Shown: positions 16,655 through 24,910 of the stretch, piece after piece
How the letters are laid out: every line of letters starts with the position of its first letter
Position numbering within the stretch: the first letter of the stretch is position 1
From: Methylobacterium sp. 77
GTDB taxonomy: Bacteria; Pseudomonadota; Alphaproteobacteria; Rhizobiales; Beijerinckiaceae
Direction of reading: 5' to 3'
Assembly: GCF_000372825.1 (NCBI RefSeq)
Contig: NZ_KB910516.1
Location: 3,019,825 to 3,083,824, forward strand
Length of the DNA: 64,000 nt
Made by a program: the position numbers and the translations under genes
Notes under the pieces: generated by a model
What the model was told of the DNA's origin: nothing
Databases searched by the model: none
Seen by the model: the letters and a program-made list of their open reading frames with translations, nothing else

Positions 16655-17722
16655 ATGATTCGGATTGGTTTTCTGGCGATCCTGCTCCTGCCGGGAGTCG
16701 CCGCCTCGCAGGCCTTCGCCGCCGGCACGGTGCCCGACCTCGTGCCGATCGATCCGCCCTACACGGTGACCTCGGGCCTGAGCGGCAAGAACGGCAAGCC
16801 GGCCAAGGACGTCAGCGGCATCGCCTGCATGCCGCCGAGGGACGGCAAGCGGCGCTGCCTCGTGGTCAACGACGAGAATACCGGCGCGCAGTTCATCAGC
16901 ATCGACGGGCACACGATCACGCCCGGCGCCGATATCGACCTCGTCGGCGGGGGACCGAACCCGAACACGCTCGGCACGCCGCCCTCGAAGAACGGCTGCT
17001 CCGGCGGCGAGGGCAAGTTCGACGATCTCGACGGCGAGGGCGTCGCTTACGCCGCCCCGTACTTCTACGTGGTCGGCTCGCATGGCTGCTCGCGCGGCAA
17101 GGCGAAGTTCAAGCTCTCCACCTTCGTGCTGGCCCGCATCCGCGTCGATGCGAAGGGCGACCCGGTGGGGCCGGACGCCGTGGAGACGACCTACCGCCTC
17201 GGCGACGCCCTCGGCGCGGCGGAGGCCGTGAGCGCCTACTACACCCAGGATCTGCAGACCGAGGGCGGCGACGCGGCGCCGAACGGGCTCAACATCGAGG
17301 GTGTCGCCGTCGATGGGAAGCGGCTGTTCGCCGGCCTGCGCGCCCCGTCCCGCGACGGCAGGACCTTCATCGTGGAGGCGGATGTCGATGCGCTGTTCGG
17401 CGAGGGCCACGCGCCCCTCAAAGCGGCTCCGCAGGTGATCCCCCTCTCGGTCGGGCGCGGGGCCGGCATCCGCGATCTCGCCATCCTGCCCGACGGGCGG
17501 CTGCTCGTCCTCACCGGACCGGCGCAGGGCCAGACCGACGTGCCCTACAGCCTGTTCGCGGCCGGCGCGTCCGTCGACGCGAAGCTCGAATCGATCGGAC
17601 GCCTCACCGGGGCGGAGGCGGGCGCCAAGGCGGAGGGCGTCGCAGTGCTGGGCGACAAGCGCATCCTGGTGATGTTCGACAGCGTGAAGGATGGCGGACC
17701 GCTCGAATACAAGCTGCCGTAA
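16655..17722 (+). CDS. Exported DUF3616 domain protein
   Basis: Product of 355 residues with a Sec signal peptide (MIRIGFLAILLLPGVAAS-QAFA, cleavage about residue 22) and then a beta-propeller-like DUF3616 domain. Repeated strands such as SGIACMPPRDG-RRCLVVNDE, DLDGEGVAY, NIEGVAVDGKRLFAGLRAP, IRDLAILPDGRLLVLTGPA and KAEGVAVLGDKRILVMFDS suggest a propeller with a calcium- or ligand-binding face. Predicted periplasmic; role unknown. It begins 35 bases after cobD and ends 11 bases short of the convergent MFS gene, so it might be co-transcribed with cobD without a clear functional link. Confidence 0.8.
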   Translation: MIRIGFLAILLLPGVAASQAFAAGTVPDLVPIDPPYTVTSGLSGKNGKPAKDVSGIACMPPRDGKRRCLVVNDENTGAQFISIDGHTITPGADIDLVGGGPNPNTLGTPPSKNGCSGGEGKFDDLDGEGVAYAAPYFYVVGSHGCSRGKAKFKLSTFVLARIRVDAKGDPVGPDAVETTYRLGDALGAAEAVSAYYTQDLQTEGGDAAPNGLNIEGVAVDGKRLFAGLRAPSRDGRTFIVEADVDALFGEGHAPLKAAPQVIPLSVGRGAGIRDLAILPDGRLLVLTGPAQGQTDVPYSLFAAGASVDAKLESIGRLTGAEAGAKAEGVAVLGDKRILVMFDSVKDGGPLEYKLP

Positions 17723-17733
17723 CGATCCACCGG

Positions 17734-19077
17734 TCAGGCGGGGCGCGGGGCGACGGTCGGCGCCGGGACGCTCCGTCGCGCGGCGTCCCGGCGCAGGGCC
17801 GACAGCACCACGAACATCAGGCTCGCCCCGCAGGCGAGGCAGGCGGCGAGGAAGTACATCGGGACGAGGTCGCTGCCGGTCCGATCGCGGATGAACGGCA
17901 CCGCGTTCTGCGAGATGAAGCCGCCGAGATTGCCGACCGAATTGATCGCGGCGATGCCGGCGGCGGCGCTCGCGCCCTTCAGGAAGGTCGCGGGCAGGGA
18001 CCAGAATACCGGCTGGGCCGAGAACACGCCCGCCGCCGCCACGCAGAGGCAGGCGAATTTCAGCACCGCCCCCGGCAGCACGACGCTGAGCACCAGGGCG
18101 AGGGCCGCGACGAGGCCCGGCACCACCACGTGCCAGACCTGATCGCCGGAACGGGCCGCGCGACGCGGCACCCACCACAGGGCGAAGGCGGTGATCAGCC
18201 AGGGGATGATGTTGATGACACCGTTGACGGTGTTCGAGACCTCGAAGCTGCGCACCACGGTCGGCAGCCAGTAGCTCAGGCCGTAGGCCGCCAGCGGGAA
18301 GGCGATGTAGACCGAGGCCAGCATCCAGACCCGCCGGTCGAGGAGCGCGGCGAAGGGGTTGCCGTGCTCGACCTGACCTCCGGTCTCACGTTCGAAGGCG
18401 AGGGTGCGGGCGAGCCAATCGCGGCCCTCCCGGGAGAGCCAGGGCGCCCGCTCCGGCCCGTCGGGCAGGATGCGCAATACCACGAAGGCGAGGATCAGGG
18501 CCGGAATACCGGTCGCCACAAAGACCCATTGCCAGCCCTTGAGGCCGAGCAGCCCGTCGAGATCGAGCAGCGCGCCGCCGATGGCCGCGCCGACCGCGTT
18601 GGCGAGCGCGCTCGCGATCATGAACCAGCCGATCATGCGGGCCCGGTGCGATTGCGGGAACCACAGGGTCAGCGCGAACAGCACGCCGGGGAAGAACCCC
18701 GCTTCCGCGACGCCGAGCAGGAAGCGCAGGGCGTAGAACATCGCCGTGTTCTGGGTAAAGCCGAGCAGGATGGTGATGATGCCCCAGGTCAGCATGATCC
18801 GGGCGAACCAACGCCGCGCCCCGACGCGCTCCATGATGACGTTGGAGGGCACTTCGAAAAGGAAATAGCCGAGGAAGAACAGCGACGCCCCGAGCCCGTA
18901 GGCACTCTCGCTGAGCGACAGGTCGCCGACCATCTGGAGCTTGGCGTAGGAGATGTTCTGCCGGTCGATATAGGCGATCAGGTACATCAGCCCGAGGAGC
19001 GGCATCAGCCGCAGCGTCACGGTCCTGACCGTGTCATGCGCGAGGCGCGCATCGACCTCTGGTGGCGGCGGCGTCAT
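17734..19077 (-). CDS. MFS transporter of the anion:cation symporter (ACS) family
   Basis: Twelve-helix carrier of 447 residues resembling tartrate/phthalate/4-hydroxyphenylacetate permeases. It has LMYLIAYIDRQNISYAKLQM in helix 1, the loop 2-3 region YFLFEVPSNVIMERVGARRWFARIM, RFLLGVAEAGFFPGVLFALTLWFP in helix 4, and SVGNLGGFISQNAVPF in the C-half. These motifs are diagnostic of the ACS family, which moves organic anions with protons. A GAGGAAAC ribosome site precedes the ATG. There is no catabolic operon next to it, so the acid carried cannot be named. Confidence 0.9.
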   Translation of the reverse strand: MTPPPPEVDARLAHDTVRTVTLRLMPLLGLMYLIAYIDRQNISYAKLQMVGDLSLSESAYGLGASLFFLGYFLFEVPSNVIMERVGARRWFARIMLTWGIITILLGFTQNTAMFYALRFLLGVAEAGFFPGVLFALTLWFPQSHRARMIGWFMIASALANAVGAAIGGALLDLDGLLGLKGWQWVFVATGIPALILAFVVLRILPDGPERAPWLSREGRDWLARTLAFERETGGQVEHGNPFAALLDRRVWMLASVYIAFPLAAYGLSYWLPTVVRSFEVSNTVNGVINIIPWLITAFALWWVPRRAARSGDQVWHVVVPGLVAALALVLSVVLPGAVLKFACLCVAAAGVFSAQPVFWSLPATFLKGASAAAGIAAINSVGNLGGFISQNAVPFIRDRTGSDLVPMYFLAACLACGASLMFVVLSALRRDAARRSVPAPTVAPRPA

Positions 19078-19144
19078 CGGGTGTTTCCTCGAAGCTCGCC
19101 CCTCGGACGGGAGCCTGGCCGGGCGAGCCTAAGCCGACGGACGG

Positions 19145-20605
19145 CTATCGCGCCAGCTTGAGCAGGCGGTCGCAATCGACATGGGTCTCGATGTGTCGCG
19201 CGAGCGCATCGAGGACGCGCTCGACCTCGCCCTCGTAGGAATGGCCGTCCGAGGCGGCCCCCAAACGCGCGAGCCAGGCGGCCCGCTGGCGGTCATCGGC
19301 GAAGAGGCCGTGGACATAGGTGCCGCAGACCCGCCCGTCCCGCGAGACGGCGCCGTCCGCCCGTCCGTCGGCGAAGTGCAGCAGCGGTCTCGCGGCATCG
19401 GGACCGGAGGTGTCGCCCACATGCATCTCGTAGCCGCTGAACGGCAGGTCGTCGGCCACCGTCCGGCCGCTCACCGCCTCGAGACGCTTCAGCGGCGTCA
19501 TCACCGTCTCGACATCGAGCAATCCGAGCCCGGCGACATTGCGCGGCTCGCCCTCGATCCCGTGCGGATCGCTCAAGCCGCGGCCGAGCATCTGGTAGCC
19601 GCCGCAGAGCCCGAGGACATGGCCGCCCCGGCGCAGATGCGCGCGGATATCCACGTCCCAGCCCTCGCGGCGCAGGGCGTCGAGATCGTCGATCGTGGTC
19701 TTCGAGCCAGGAAGCAGGACGAGGGCGACGTCGCCGGGAATCGCCTCGCCCGGCCGGACCAGCACCACCTCCACTTCCGGCTCGGCCCTCAACGGATCGA
19801 GATCATCGAAATTGGCGATGCGCGGCAGCACCGGCACCGCGATGCGGATCCGGGTCCGGGCGGAGGACGCGGAACCGGCGAGACCGAGCGCATCCTCGGC
19901 CGGCAGGCGCGCGGCCTCCGGAAAGTGCGGCACGAGGCCCAGGGACGGCCAGCCGGTGGCCTCGGCGATCATCGCCATGCCATCCGCGAACAGTGTAGGA
20001 TCGCCCCGGAAGCGGTTGACGAGGAACCCGGCGATCATCGCCGCATCCTCGGCGTCGATCACCGCCTTCGTGCCGACGAGGCTGGCGATGACGCCGCCCC
20101 GGTCGATGTCGCCGAGCAGGATCACCGGCGTGTCGGTGGCGCGGGCGAAACCCATATTGGCGATGTCGCCCCGGCGCAGGTTGACCTCGGAGGCCGAGCC
20201 CGCCCCCTCGACGATGACGAGATCGGCCTCGCACTTCAGATGGTCGAAACTTTCCAGCACGGAGGCCAGCAGGCGCGGCTTCCAGGCCTGGTAATCCCTG
20301 GCTTTCGCGGTGCCGACCATGCGGCCCTGGACCACCACCTGCGAGCCGGTCTCGCTCTGGGGCTTCAGCAGGACCGGGTTCATGTGGATCGAAGGCGCCA
20401 CCCGGCAGGCCCGCGCCTGCAGCGCCTGGGCGCGGCCGATCTCGCCGCCATCGGCGGTGACGGCGGCGTTGTTCGACATGTTCTGCGGCTTGAACGGGCG
20501 CACCCTGAGCCCGCGATGGGCGAAGGCCCGGCACAGGCCCGCCACGATCAGCGACTTGCCGACATCCGAGCCGGTCCCCTGGATCATGAAGGCGCGTGCG
20601 GTCAT
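19145..20605 (-). CDS. cobQ: Cobyric acid synthase CobQ
   Basis: Glutamine-dependent ligase that amidates b, d, e and g carboxylates of adenosylcobyrinic acid diamide. The 486 residues form an N-terminal DTBS-like ATPase domain (GTGSDVGKS at 10-18, [43 protein letters not shown]) and a triad glutamine amidotransferase domain with nucleophile Cys 334 ([11 protein letters not shown]) and the late GTYVHGLF His. All residues expected for activity are visible. It stands apart from the main cob operon, between an MFS gene and an exported protein on the same strand. Confidence 0.96.
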   Translation of the reverse strand: MTARAFMIQGTGSDVGKSLIVAGLCRAFAHRGLRVRPFKPQNMSNNAAVTADGGEIGRAQALQARACRVAPSIHMNPVLLKPQSETGSQVVVQGRMVGTAKARDYQAWKPRLLASVLESFDHLKCEADLVIVEGAGSASEVNLRRGDIANMGFARATDTPVILLGDIDRGGVIASLVGTKAVIDAEDAAMIAGFLVNRFRGDPTLFADGMAMIAEATGWPSLGLVPHFPEAARLPAEDALGLAGSASSARTRIRIAVPVLPRIANFDDLDPLRAEPEVEVVLVRPGEAIPGDVALVLLPGSKTTIDDLDALRREGWDVDIRAHLRRGGHVLGLCGGYQMLGRGLSDPHGIEGEPRNVAGLGLLDVETVMTPLKRLEAVSGRTVADDLPFSGYEMHVGDTSGPDAARPLLHFADGRADGAVSRDGRVCGTYVHGLFADDRQRAAWLARLGAASDGHSYEGEVERVLDALARHIETHVDCDRLLKLAR

Positions 20606-20662
20606 GCGGTCGGATCGGTTCCGGCGGAAGGAAGGGCGTTCGCTGGCCCTAGCATGCCGGTC

Positions 20663-21394
20663 TCACGGCCGCGACGGCGCGGCACAGGCCGGATCGACGG
20701 GCCGGGCGGCCCGCCGGAAATCGAGGATCGCCGAGCGGTACGTCTCCACCACCTCCGAGAACGGCAGCCGCTGCGCCGTGAACAGAACCGCGCGATGGCT
20801 GAACAGGCGATCGGGAATCGCGAGAGCCCCGCAGGTCGGGCCGGATGGAGGCGCCTGGTCCCATCCCGGCGGCAGAGGCTGCCACAGGAATTCGGCACCG
20901 ACGGTCTGGCGCGTCGTTCCGAGCGCCTGGACGGCCCGGCCAAACGGCGTCTCGGTGGTCTCGAGGAGGCGGTTCATCTCCGGCGTCAGCCGCTCGGGCA
21001 GGTACCAGTTGTCGGCCTCCGACAGGACGTGGTCGCCACAGGCGAGCCGGACCCTGCGATATTTCAGAACGGTGTCCGGCCCGGCCTGGAGCCGCCGGCG
21101 CGTTTCGTCGGATGCGGGCGTATCGACATCGCGCAGGAGCGTCGCCGCGAGGCGCGGCGTCTCCGCCATGCCGTGTTCACCGCACCAGCCCTCCAGGGTC
21201 GCCGTGGCGCTGCGGCTCGCCAGGAGGCGGGCGTTCAACCCCTCGATCACCGCCAGCGCCTCGACCCGCCCGAGATAGGTGTCGGGCCAGGCGGCAGCGG
21301 GCTGCGCGGACGCCATCGTCGCCAGGCTCAGGAGGAGGATCGGCGCGGATGCGAGCGCGCGAAACAGGCGCGCAGCCGAAGCGGGACACAACAT
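20663..21394 (-). CDS. Exported protein with chorismate-lyase-like features
   Basis: The product has 243 residues with a clear signal peptide (LFRALASAPILLLSLATMASA, cleavage near residue 30). The mature part resembles the UbiC/chorismate lyase fold in pattern: YRRVRLACGDHVLSEADNWYLPERL (112-136) aligns with the R-x-V-x-L-C-DG-x-P strand, TETPFGRAVQAL (147-158) with the TPLGR turn, and a Glu-containing FSHRAVLFTAQRLPFSEVVETY (198-219) with the C-terminal active-site strand. UbiC itself is cytosolic, so a periplasmic location would mean a different role. Start ATG 21394 has GGAAGG upstream. Similarity judged by eye only. Confidence 0.5.
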   Translation of the reverse strand: MLCPASAARLFRALASAPILLLSLATMASAQPAAAWPDTYLGRVEALAVIEGLNARLLASRSATATLEGWCGEHGMAETPRLAATLLRDVDTPASDETRRRLQAGPDTVLKYRRVRLACGDHVLSEADNWYLPERLTPEMNRLLETTETPFGRAVQALGTTRQTVGAEFLWQPLPPGWDQAPPSGPTCGALAIPDRLFSHRAVLFTAQRLPFSEVVETYRSAILDFRRAARPVDPACAAPSRP

Positions 21395-21530
21395 GTTTCG
21401 ATGCCTTCCAGGGCCGTCCGTCGCAGGATGTGGCATCGCAGCCTCCGAGCTCGAGCGAGGCGCCGTGGCGCTGATCTTTCCCATCGCGTTTCTCGTGGAG
21501 GGCGCCGCGCCGGATCGCGGATGCCATCCA

Positions 21531-21902
21531 TCAGGGACGAAGATGCTGGGTCGCCTTCTGCTGCTGATCGAGCACGCTGGCAATCAGGGCGTCGCATTCC
21601 GGCTTCGCACCGTTGCAGACGGCCCTCAACTGGACGTCGATCCGATCCCCCGTCTGAACAACCTGGCGGCAGATGAAGGCCGGAAACTGACCGGATTTCG
21701 GTTTGGCGAAGGTCCAGAGGATCATGCGGCGCGGTTCCTCCGCGGCGATGAAGTCGGCGGTGTCCAGCACCACGCGACCGCCCGCGCGGGTGATGTCGCC
21801 GACGATCCGATCGATGGAGGACGCCTCGTACCCACAGAGCGGAGCCGCGCTCGCGGGTGACACCAGGGCCGCCATACACAGGATCGGAAGCCAGCGGACC
21901 AT
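21531..21902 (-). CDS. Small exported protein of unknown function
   Basis: The product has 123 residues, with a signal peptide MVRWLPILCMAALVSPASA and then about 104 mature residues with four Cys (LCGYEA, FICRQV, AVCNGAKPEC) that could form two disulfides. The rest has no motif I recognise. GGAAGG lies about eight bases before the ATG at 21902; the longer frame to 21959 has no ribosome site. It shares strand and layout with the exported chorismate-lyase-like gene 136 bases further on, so the two may be one unit of envelope proteins. Confidence 0.6.
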   Translation of the reverse strand: MVRWLPILCMAALVSPASAAPLCGYEASSIDRIVGDITRAGGRVVLDTADFIAAEEPRRMILWTFAKPKSGQFPAFICRQVVQTGDRIDVQLRAVCNGAKPECDALIASVLDQQQKATQHLRP

Positions 21903-22004
21903 GTTCACACCTTCCGGTTGCAGAGCGACGAGGAGCGCAGATTTCACGCGCGCGATCAATCGGACGATGATCTCCCTCCACCGGAGTCGAGAGACATCAT
22001 CCCC

Positions 22005-22610
22005 TCAGAACTCGATTCCCTCCTGCGCCTTCACGCCGGCGGAGAAGTGGTGCTTGACGCTTCCCATCTCGGTGACGAGATCGGCGGCCTCGATCAGGGC
22101 GGGCTTGGCGTTGCGGCCCGTGACGATGACGTGGAGGTCTGGACGCCGCGCACGGAAGGCGGCCACCACTGCGTCGATGGGCAGGTAATCGTAGCGCAGG
22201 GCGATGTTGAGTTCGTCGAGGAGAACGAGGCGGATGGTCGGATCGGCCATCAGCTCCTCGGCCTTGGCCCAGGCATGCTCGGCGGCGGCGATGTCACGGG
22301 TCTTGTCCTGCGTCTCCCAGGTGAAGCCTTCGCCCAACGTATGCCACTCGATCCGGTCGCCGAAGGCCTGGAGCGCGTGCTTCTCGCCGGTATCCCAGGC
22401 GCCCTTGATGAACTGGACCACGCCGACCCGCCAGCCATGGCCCAAAGCCCGCAGGAGGAGGCCGAGACCGGCGGTGGTCTTGCCCTTGCCGGGGCCGGTA
22501 TTGACGATGAGAAGCCCCTTCTCGATCGTCTTGCCCGCGACTTCGGCGTCCTGGACGGCCTTGCGCTTCTCCATCTTCTCGCGGTGGCGGTCGGCCTCTG
22601 CGTCGCTCAT
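22005..22610 (-). CDS. cobO: Cob(I)yrinic acid a,c-diamide adenosyltransferase CobO
   Basis: Adds the 5'-deoxyadenosyl upper ligand to the cobalt of cobyrinic acid diamide (BtuR/CobA type). The product has 201 residues. The conserved N-terminus RKAVQDAEVAGKTIEKGLLIVNTGPGKGKTTAG carries a P-loop (GPGKGKTT, 39-46). GVVQFIKGAWDTGE, WHTLGEGFTWETQD and VLLDELNIALRYDYL follow. The C-terminal VTEMGSVKHHFSAGVKAQEGIEF is typical. Its ATG overlaps the cobP stop by four bases (ATGA), so it is translationally coupled to cobP. Confidence 0.96.
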   Translation of the reverse strand: MSDAEADRHREKMEKRKAVQDAEVAGKTIEKGLLIVNTGPGKGKTTAGLGLLLRALGHGWRVGVVQFIKGAWDTGEKHALQAFGDRIEWHTLGEGFTWETQDKTRDIAAAEHAWAKAEELMADPTIRLVLLDELNIALRYDYLPIDAVVAAFRARRPDLHVIVTGRNAKPALIEAADLVTEMGSVKHHFSAGVKAQEGIEF

Positions 22611-23140
22611 GCGGCTGCTCCGGGTTGGGGTTTCACGATCATCGGCAGTCCCGCCACCATGAACACGACATGGTCGGCGCGCGCGGCGAGGCGCTGGTGC
22701 AGGCGGCCGGCGGCATCGCGGAAGCGACGAGCCAGTGCGTTGTCCGGCACGATGCCGAGCCCGACCTCGTTGCCGACCAGCACCACGGGTCCCGGTGCCC
22801 GCTCGCAGGCTTCGATCAGGGCGGCACTCGCCGCCTCTACATCGGCCTCGGACAGGATCAGGTTGGTGAGCCAGAGGGTGAGACAATCGACCAGGACCGG
22901 CCCGTCCGAAGCGGCGATGGCCTGCGCCAGATCGATCGGCACGTCCCGCGTGATCCATTCGGGCGGGCGCCGCTCGCGGTGGAGGGCGATACGCTCCCGC
23001 ATCTCGTCGTCCCAGGCCTGCGCCGTGGCGAGGTAGAGCCAGGGCGCGGGACAGGATTCGATCATGCGCTCGGCATGCAGGCTCTTGCCCGACCGCGCAC
23101 CGCCGAGCACCAGGGTCATCCGGGGGGAAAGCTGCCGCAT
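22607..23140 (-). CDS. cobP: Adenosylcobinamide kinase / phosphate guanylyltransferase CobP
   Basis: Bifunctional enzyme (CobU in enterics) that phosphorylates adenosylcobinamide and transfers GMP to it. The 177-residue product has the P-loop LGGARSGKS (12-20), RIALHRERRPPEW with the guanylylated His near 54, VDCLTLWLTNL and GNEVGLGIVPDNALARRFRD. ATG 23140 is chosen because AGGGAG lies just upstream. An internal ATG at 23119 lacks a ribosome site. It heads the minus-strand cobP-cobO pair and diverges from the riboswitch-led transcript, which starts about 90 bases away on the other strand. Confidence 0.95.
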   Translation of the reverse strand: MRQLSPRMTLVLGGARSGKSLHAERMIESCPAPWLYLATAQAWDDEMRERIALHRERRPPEWITRDVPIDLAQAIAASDGPVLVDCLTLWLTNLILSEADVEAASAALIEACERAPGPVVLVGNEVGLGIVPDNALARRFRDAAGRLHQRLAARADHVVFMVAGLPMIVKPQPGAAA

Positions 23141-23230
23141 GGCTCCCTTTAGCCCGAAATCACGCTGCGTGGTCAAAGCCGGTAAAACGCCGGGGCGACG
23201 CGTTGTCAGCGCTGGCGCGAGCGCGTAGAA

Positions 23231-23410
23231 GCGAGGTTCGGACGGTGCCCCGGAAACGGGGTGAAAAGGGAATGCGGTGAGAGGCGTCGAGCCCTGAAAC
23301 CGCAGCTGCCCCCGCAACTGTGAGCGGAGACGGACCTGCCATCGGCCACTGGAGCAATCCGGGAAGGCGGCAGGACCGGACGACCCGCGAGCCAGGAGAC
23401 CTGCCATCCG
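23231..23410 (+). promoter_or_regulatory. Cobalamin (B12) riboswitch
   Basis: Adenosylcobalamin-class aptamer read on the plus strand. Landmarks in order are GAAAAGGGAATGCGGTG (23263-23279), AAACCGCAGCTGCCCCCGC and AACTGTGAGCGG (about 23297-23326), GCCACTGG (23345), GGGAAGG (23361) and the B12 box GCCAGGAGACCTGCC (23391-23405). AGGT near 23234 can close the P1 helix with ACCT in the box. It precedes cbtB by about 70 bases and should repress the whole cbtB to cobJ run when B12 is plentiful. The leader after it repeats part of the B12 box at the ribosome site. Confidence 0.96.
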
Positions 23411-23478
23411 AAGGGGACCGATCGTCCTCCCGCTCTATCCTCGAATGCCGCCGGCGGGGCGGCTGGAGACCTGACACG

Positions 23479-23655
23479 ATGAACACGAACACCCTCGTTC
23501 TCACCGGCACCCGCACCAACGAGCGCCTCGGCGCCGTGCTCATGGCCGCCTTCCTGGGCCTCGGCCTCGTGTTCATGGCCGGTTTCGCCCCCGCGATGGC
23601 GCTGCACAACGCCGCTCACGACTTCCGGCACGCCCAGAACTTTCCCTGCCACTGA
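23479..23655 (+). CDS. cbtB: CbtB, small subunit of a cobalt transporter
   Basis: Membrane peptide of 58 residues with one transmembrane helix (GAVLMAAFLGLGLVFMAGF) and the CbtB C-terminal metal motif HNAAHDFRHAQNFPCH. CbtAB is a predicted B12-regulated cobalt uptake system; CbtB supplies a His-rich periplasmic or membrane-face site. GGAG lies about 10 bases before the ATG. The gene is first on the riboswitch-controlled transcript and only 30 bases before cbtA. Confidence 0.93.
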   Translation: MNTNTLVLTGTRTNERLGAVLMAAFLGLGLVFMAGFAPAMALHNAAHDFRHAQNFPCH

Positions 23656-23685
23656 CCGCCTCGCGCTCAGGCAGGACCTGACCCC

Positions 23686-24465
23686 ATGATCATCCGACTC
23701 GTGTCGGCGGCCCTGGTCGCCGGCTTCCTCGCGGCTGTCGTCGCGACGGGGCTTCAGCTCGCCCTCACCTCGCCGCTGATCATCGCGGCCGAGCGCTACG
23801 AGAGCGGCGAGGCCACGGCGCCGGCCGCGCAATGGATACCGCGCGGCGCGTCTCCGGCTTCCCTCATCGTGCCGGTTCATTCGAGCCACGAGCATGGCGG
23901 CAAGACCGAGGGCGTCGAAGGCGGCGAGGTCGCTCCGGCCTGGCAGCCCGCACCCGGCCTGCCGCGCATGGCCTTCACCGCCCTGGCGACCCTCGTCGGC
24001 GGCGTCGGCTACGCGCTCCTCCTCGGTGCGGTGCTTCTGGCCTGCGGCCGCGAGCCGAGCCCAGAGACGGGCCTGCGCTTCGCCATCGCCGGTTTCCTCG
24101 CCGTGGCCCTCGCCCCGGCCCTGGGCTTGCCGCCGGAGCTTCCGGGCATGGAGGCGGCACCGCTCGCCGAACGCCAGTTCTGGTGGATCATGACGGCGGC
24201 GGCGACCGGCATGGGGCTCTACCTCATCGCGATCCGGCGCTCCTCCATCGCCATCGCGGGCGGCATCGTCCTGCTCGTGGCACCTCATCTCGCCGGGGCG
24301 CCCGAGACGAGCCACACCGCCTCCGCCCTGCCGCCCGGCTACGCGGCGCAATTCGCCGCGCGCTCGCTGGGCATCGCCTTCGTGTTCTGGGCGGTGATCG
24401 GCCTCGCCTTCGGCTGGGCCTGGAACAGCGTCGGGCGCAAGAGCCCGGCGTCGTCCCATGCCTGA
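23686..24465 (+). CDS. cbtA: CbtA, cobalt transporter integral membrane subunit
   Basis: The product has 259 residues and about five or six hydrophobic helices (IIRLVSAALVAGFLAAVVATG, AFTALATLVGGVGYALLL, LRFAIAGFLAVALAPALGLPPELPG, FWWIMTAAATGMGLYLI, and SLGIAFVFWAVIGLAFGWAW). LPPELPG and the conserved RQFWW turn fit the CbtA family (TIGR02458). A periplasmic His/Glu cluster HSSHEHGGKTE near residue 66 could bind cobalt. The stop overlaps the following DUF1636 start by eight bases. Predicted inner-membrane cobalt importer feeding CobN. Confidence 0.92.
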   Translation: MIIRLVSAALVAGFLAAVVATGLQLALTSPLIIAAERYESGEATAPAAQWIPRGASPASLIVPVHSSHEHGGKTEGVEGGEVAPAWQPAPGLPRMAFTALATLVGGVGYALLLGAVLLACGREPSPETGLRFAIAGFLAVALAPALGLPPELPGMEAAPLAERQFWWIMTAAATGMGLYLIAIRRSSIAIAGGIVLLVAPHLAGAPETSHTASALPPGYAAQFAARSLGIAFVFWAVIGLAFGWAWNSVGRKSPASSHA

Positions 24466-24910
24466 CGAAAGCATGCCTGACGAAGAAATGCGCGACGGGG
24501 TTTTGCCGGCGGACGGTCCCGTCGTGCTCTATGTCTGCGCCACCTGCCGCACGGCCGGCGATACATCCGAGCCCCGCGCCGGTGCCCGCCTCGTCTCCGC
24601 GCTGCGGGACGCGGTGGCCGAGGCCGGCACCGATGGCGTCACGGTCGAGAGCGTCGAATGCCTCTCGGTCTGCAAGCGCCCCTGTACCGTCGCCGTGGCG
24701 TCCGAAGGTCGCTGGACCTATGTCTACGGCGACCTCGACCCGATCGAATCCGCGAAGACCATCCTCGCGGGCATCGGCCTGTATGCGGCCACACCGGACG
24801 GTATCGTGCCCTGGAAGGCGCGGCCGGACGCGTTCCGCAAAGGCGTCGTCGCCCGCATTCCCCCGTTTCCTCCGCCCCGCGCGGACAGAATTCCGGACGC
24901 CGCCGAATGA
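24458..24910 (+). CDS. DUF1636 cysteine-rich protein (thioredoxin-fold ferredoxin-like)
   Basis: Product of 150 residues, with VLYVCATCRTAGD (Cys about 27 and 30) and VECLSVCKRPCTVAV (three Cys near 69-77), the four-plus cysteine pattern of DUF1636/thioredoxin-like [2Fe-2S] proteins. DUF1636 genes commonly accompany cobalamin genes; the role is unproven, possibly electron supply or metal handling for cobalt insertion. It overlaps cbtA by 8 bases and cobW by 4. The first 10 residues contain a duplicated MPDE (MPDES-MPDEE) arising from a 12-base repeat, so ATG 24473 is an alternative start. Confidence 0.85.
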   Translation: MPDESMPDEEMRDGVLPADGPVVLYVCATCRTAGDTSEPRAGARLVSALRDAVAEAGTDGVTVESVECLSVCKRPCTVAVASEGRWTYVYGDLDPIESAKTILAGIGLYAATPDGIVPWKARPDAFRKGVVARIPPFPPPRADRIPDAAE

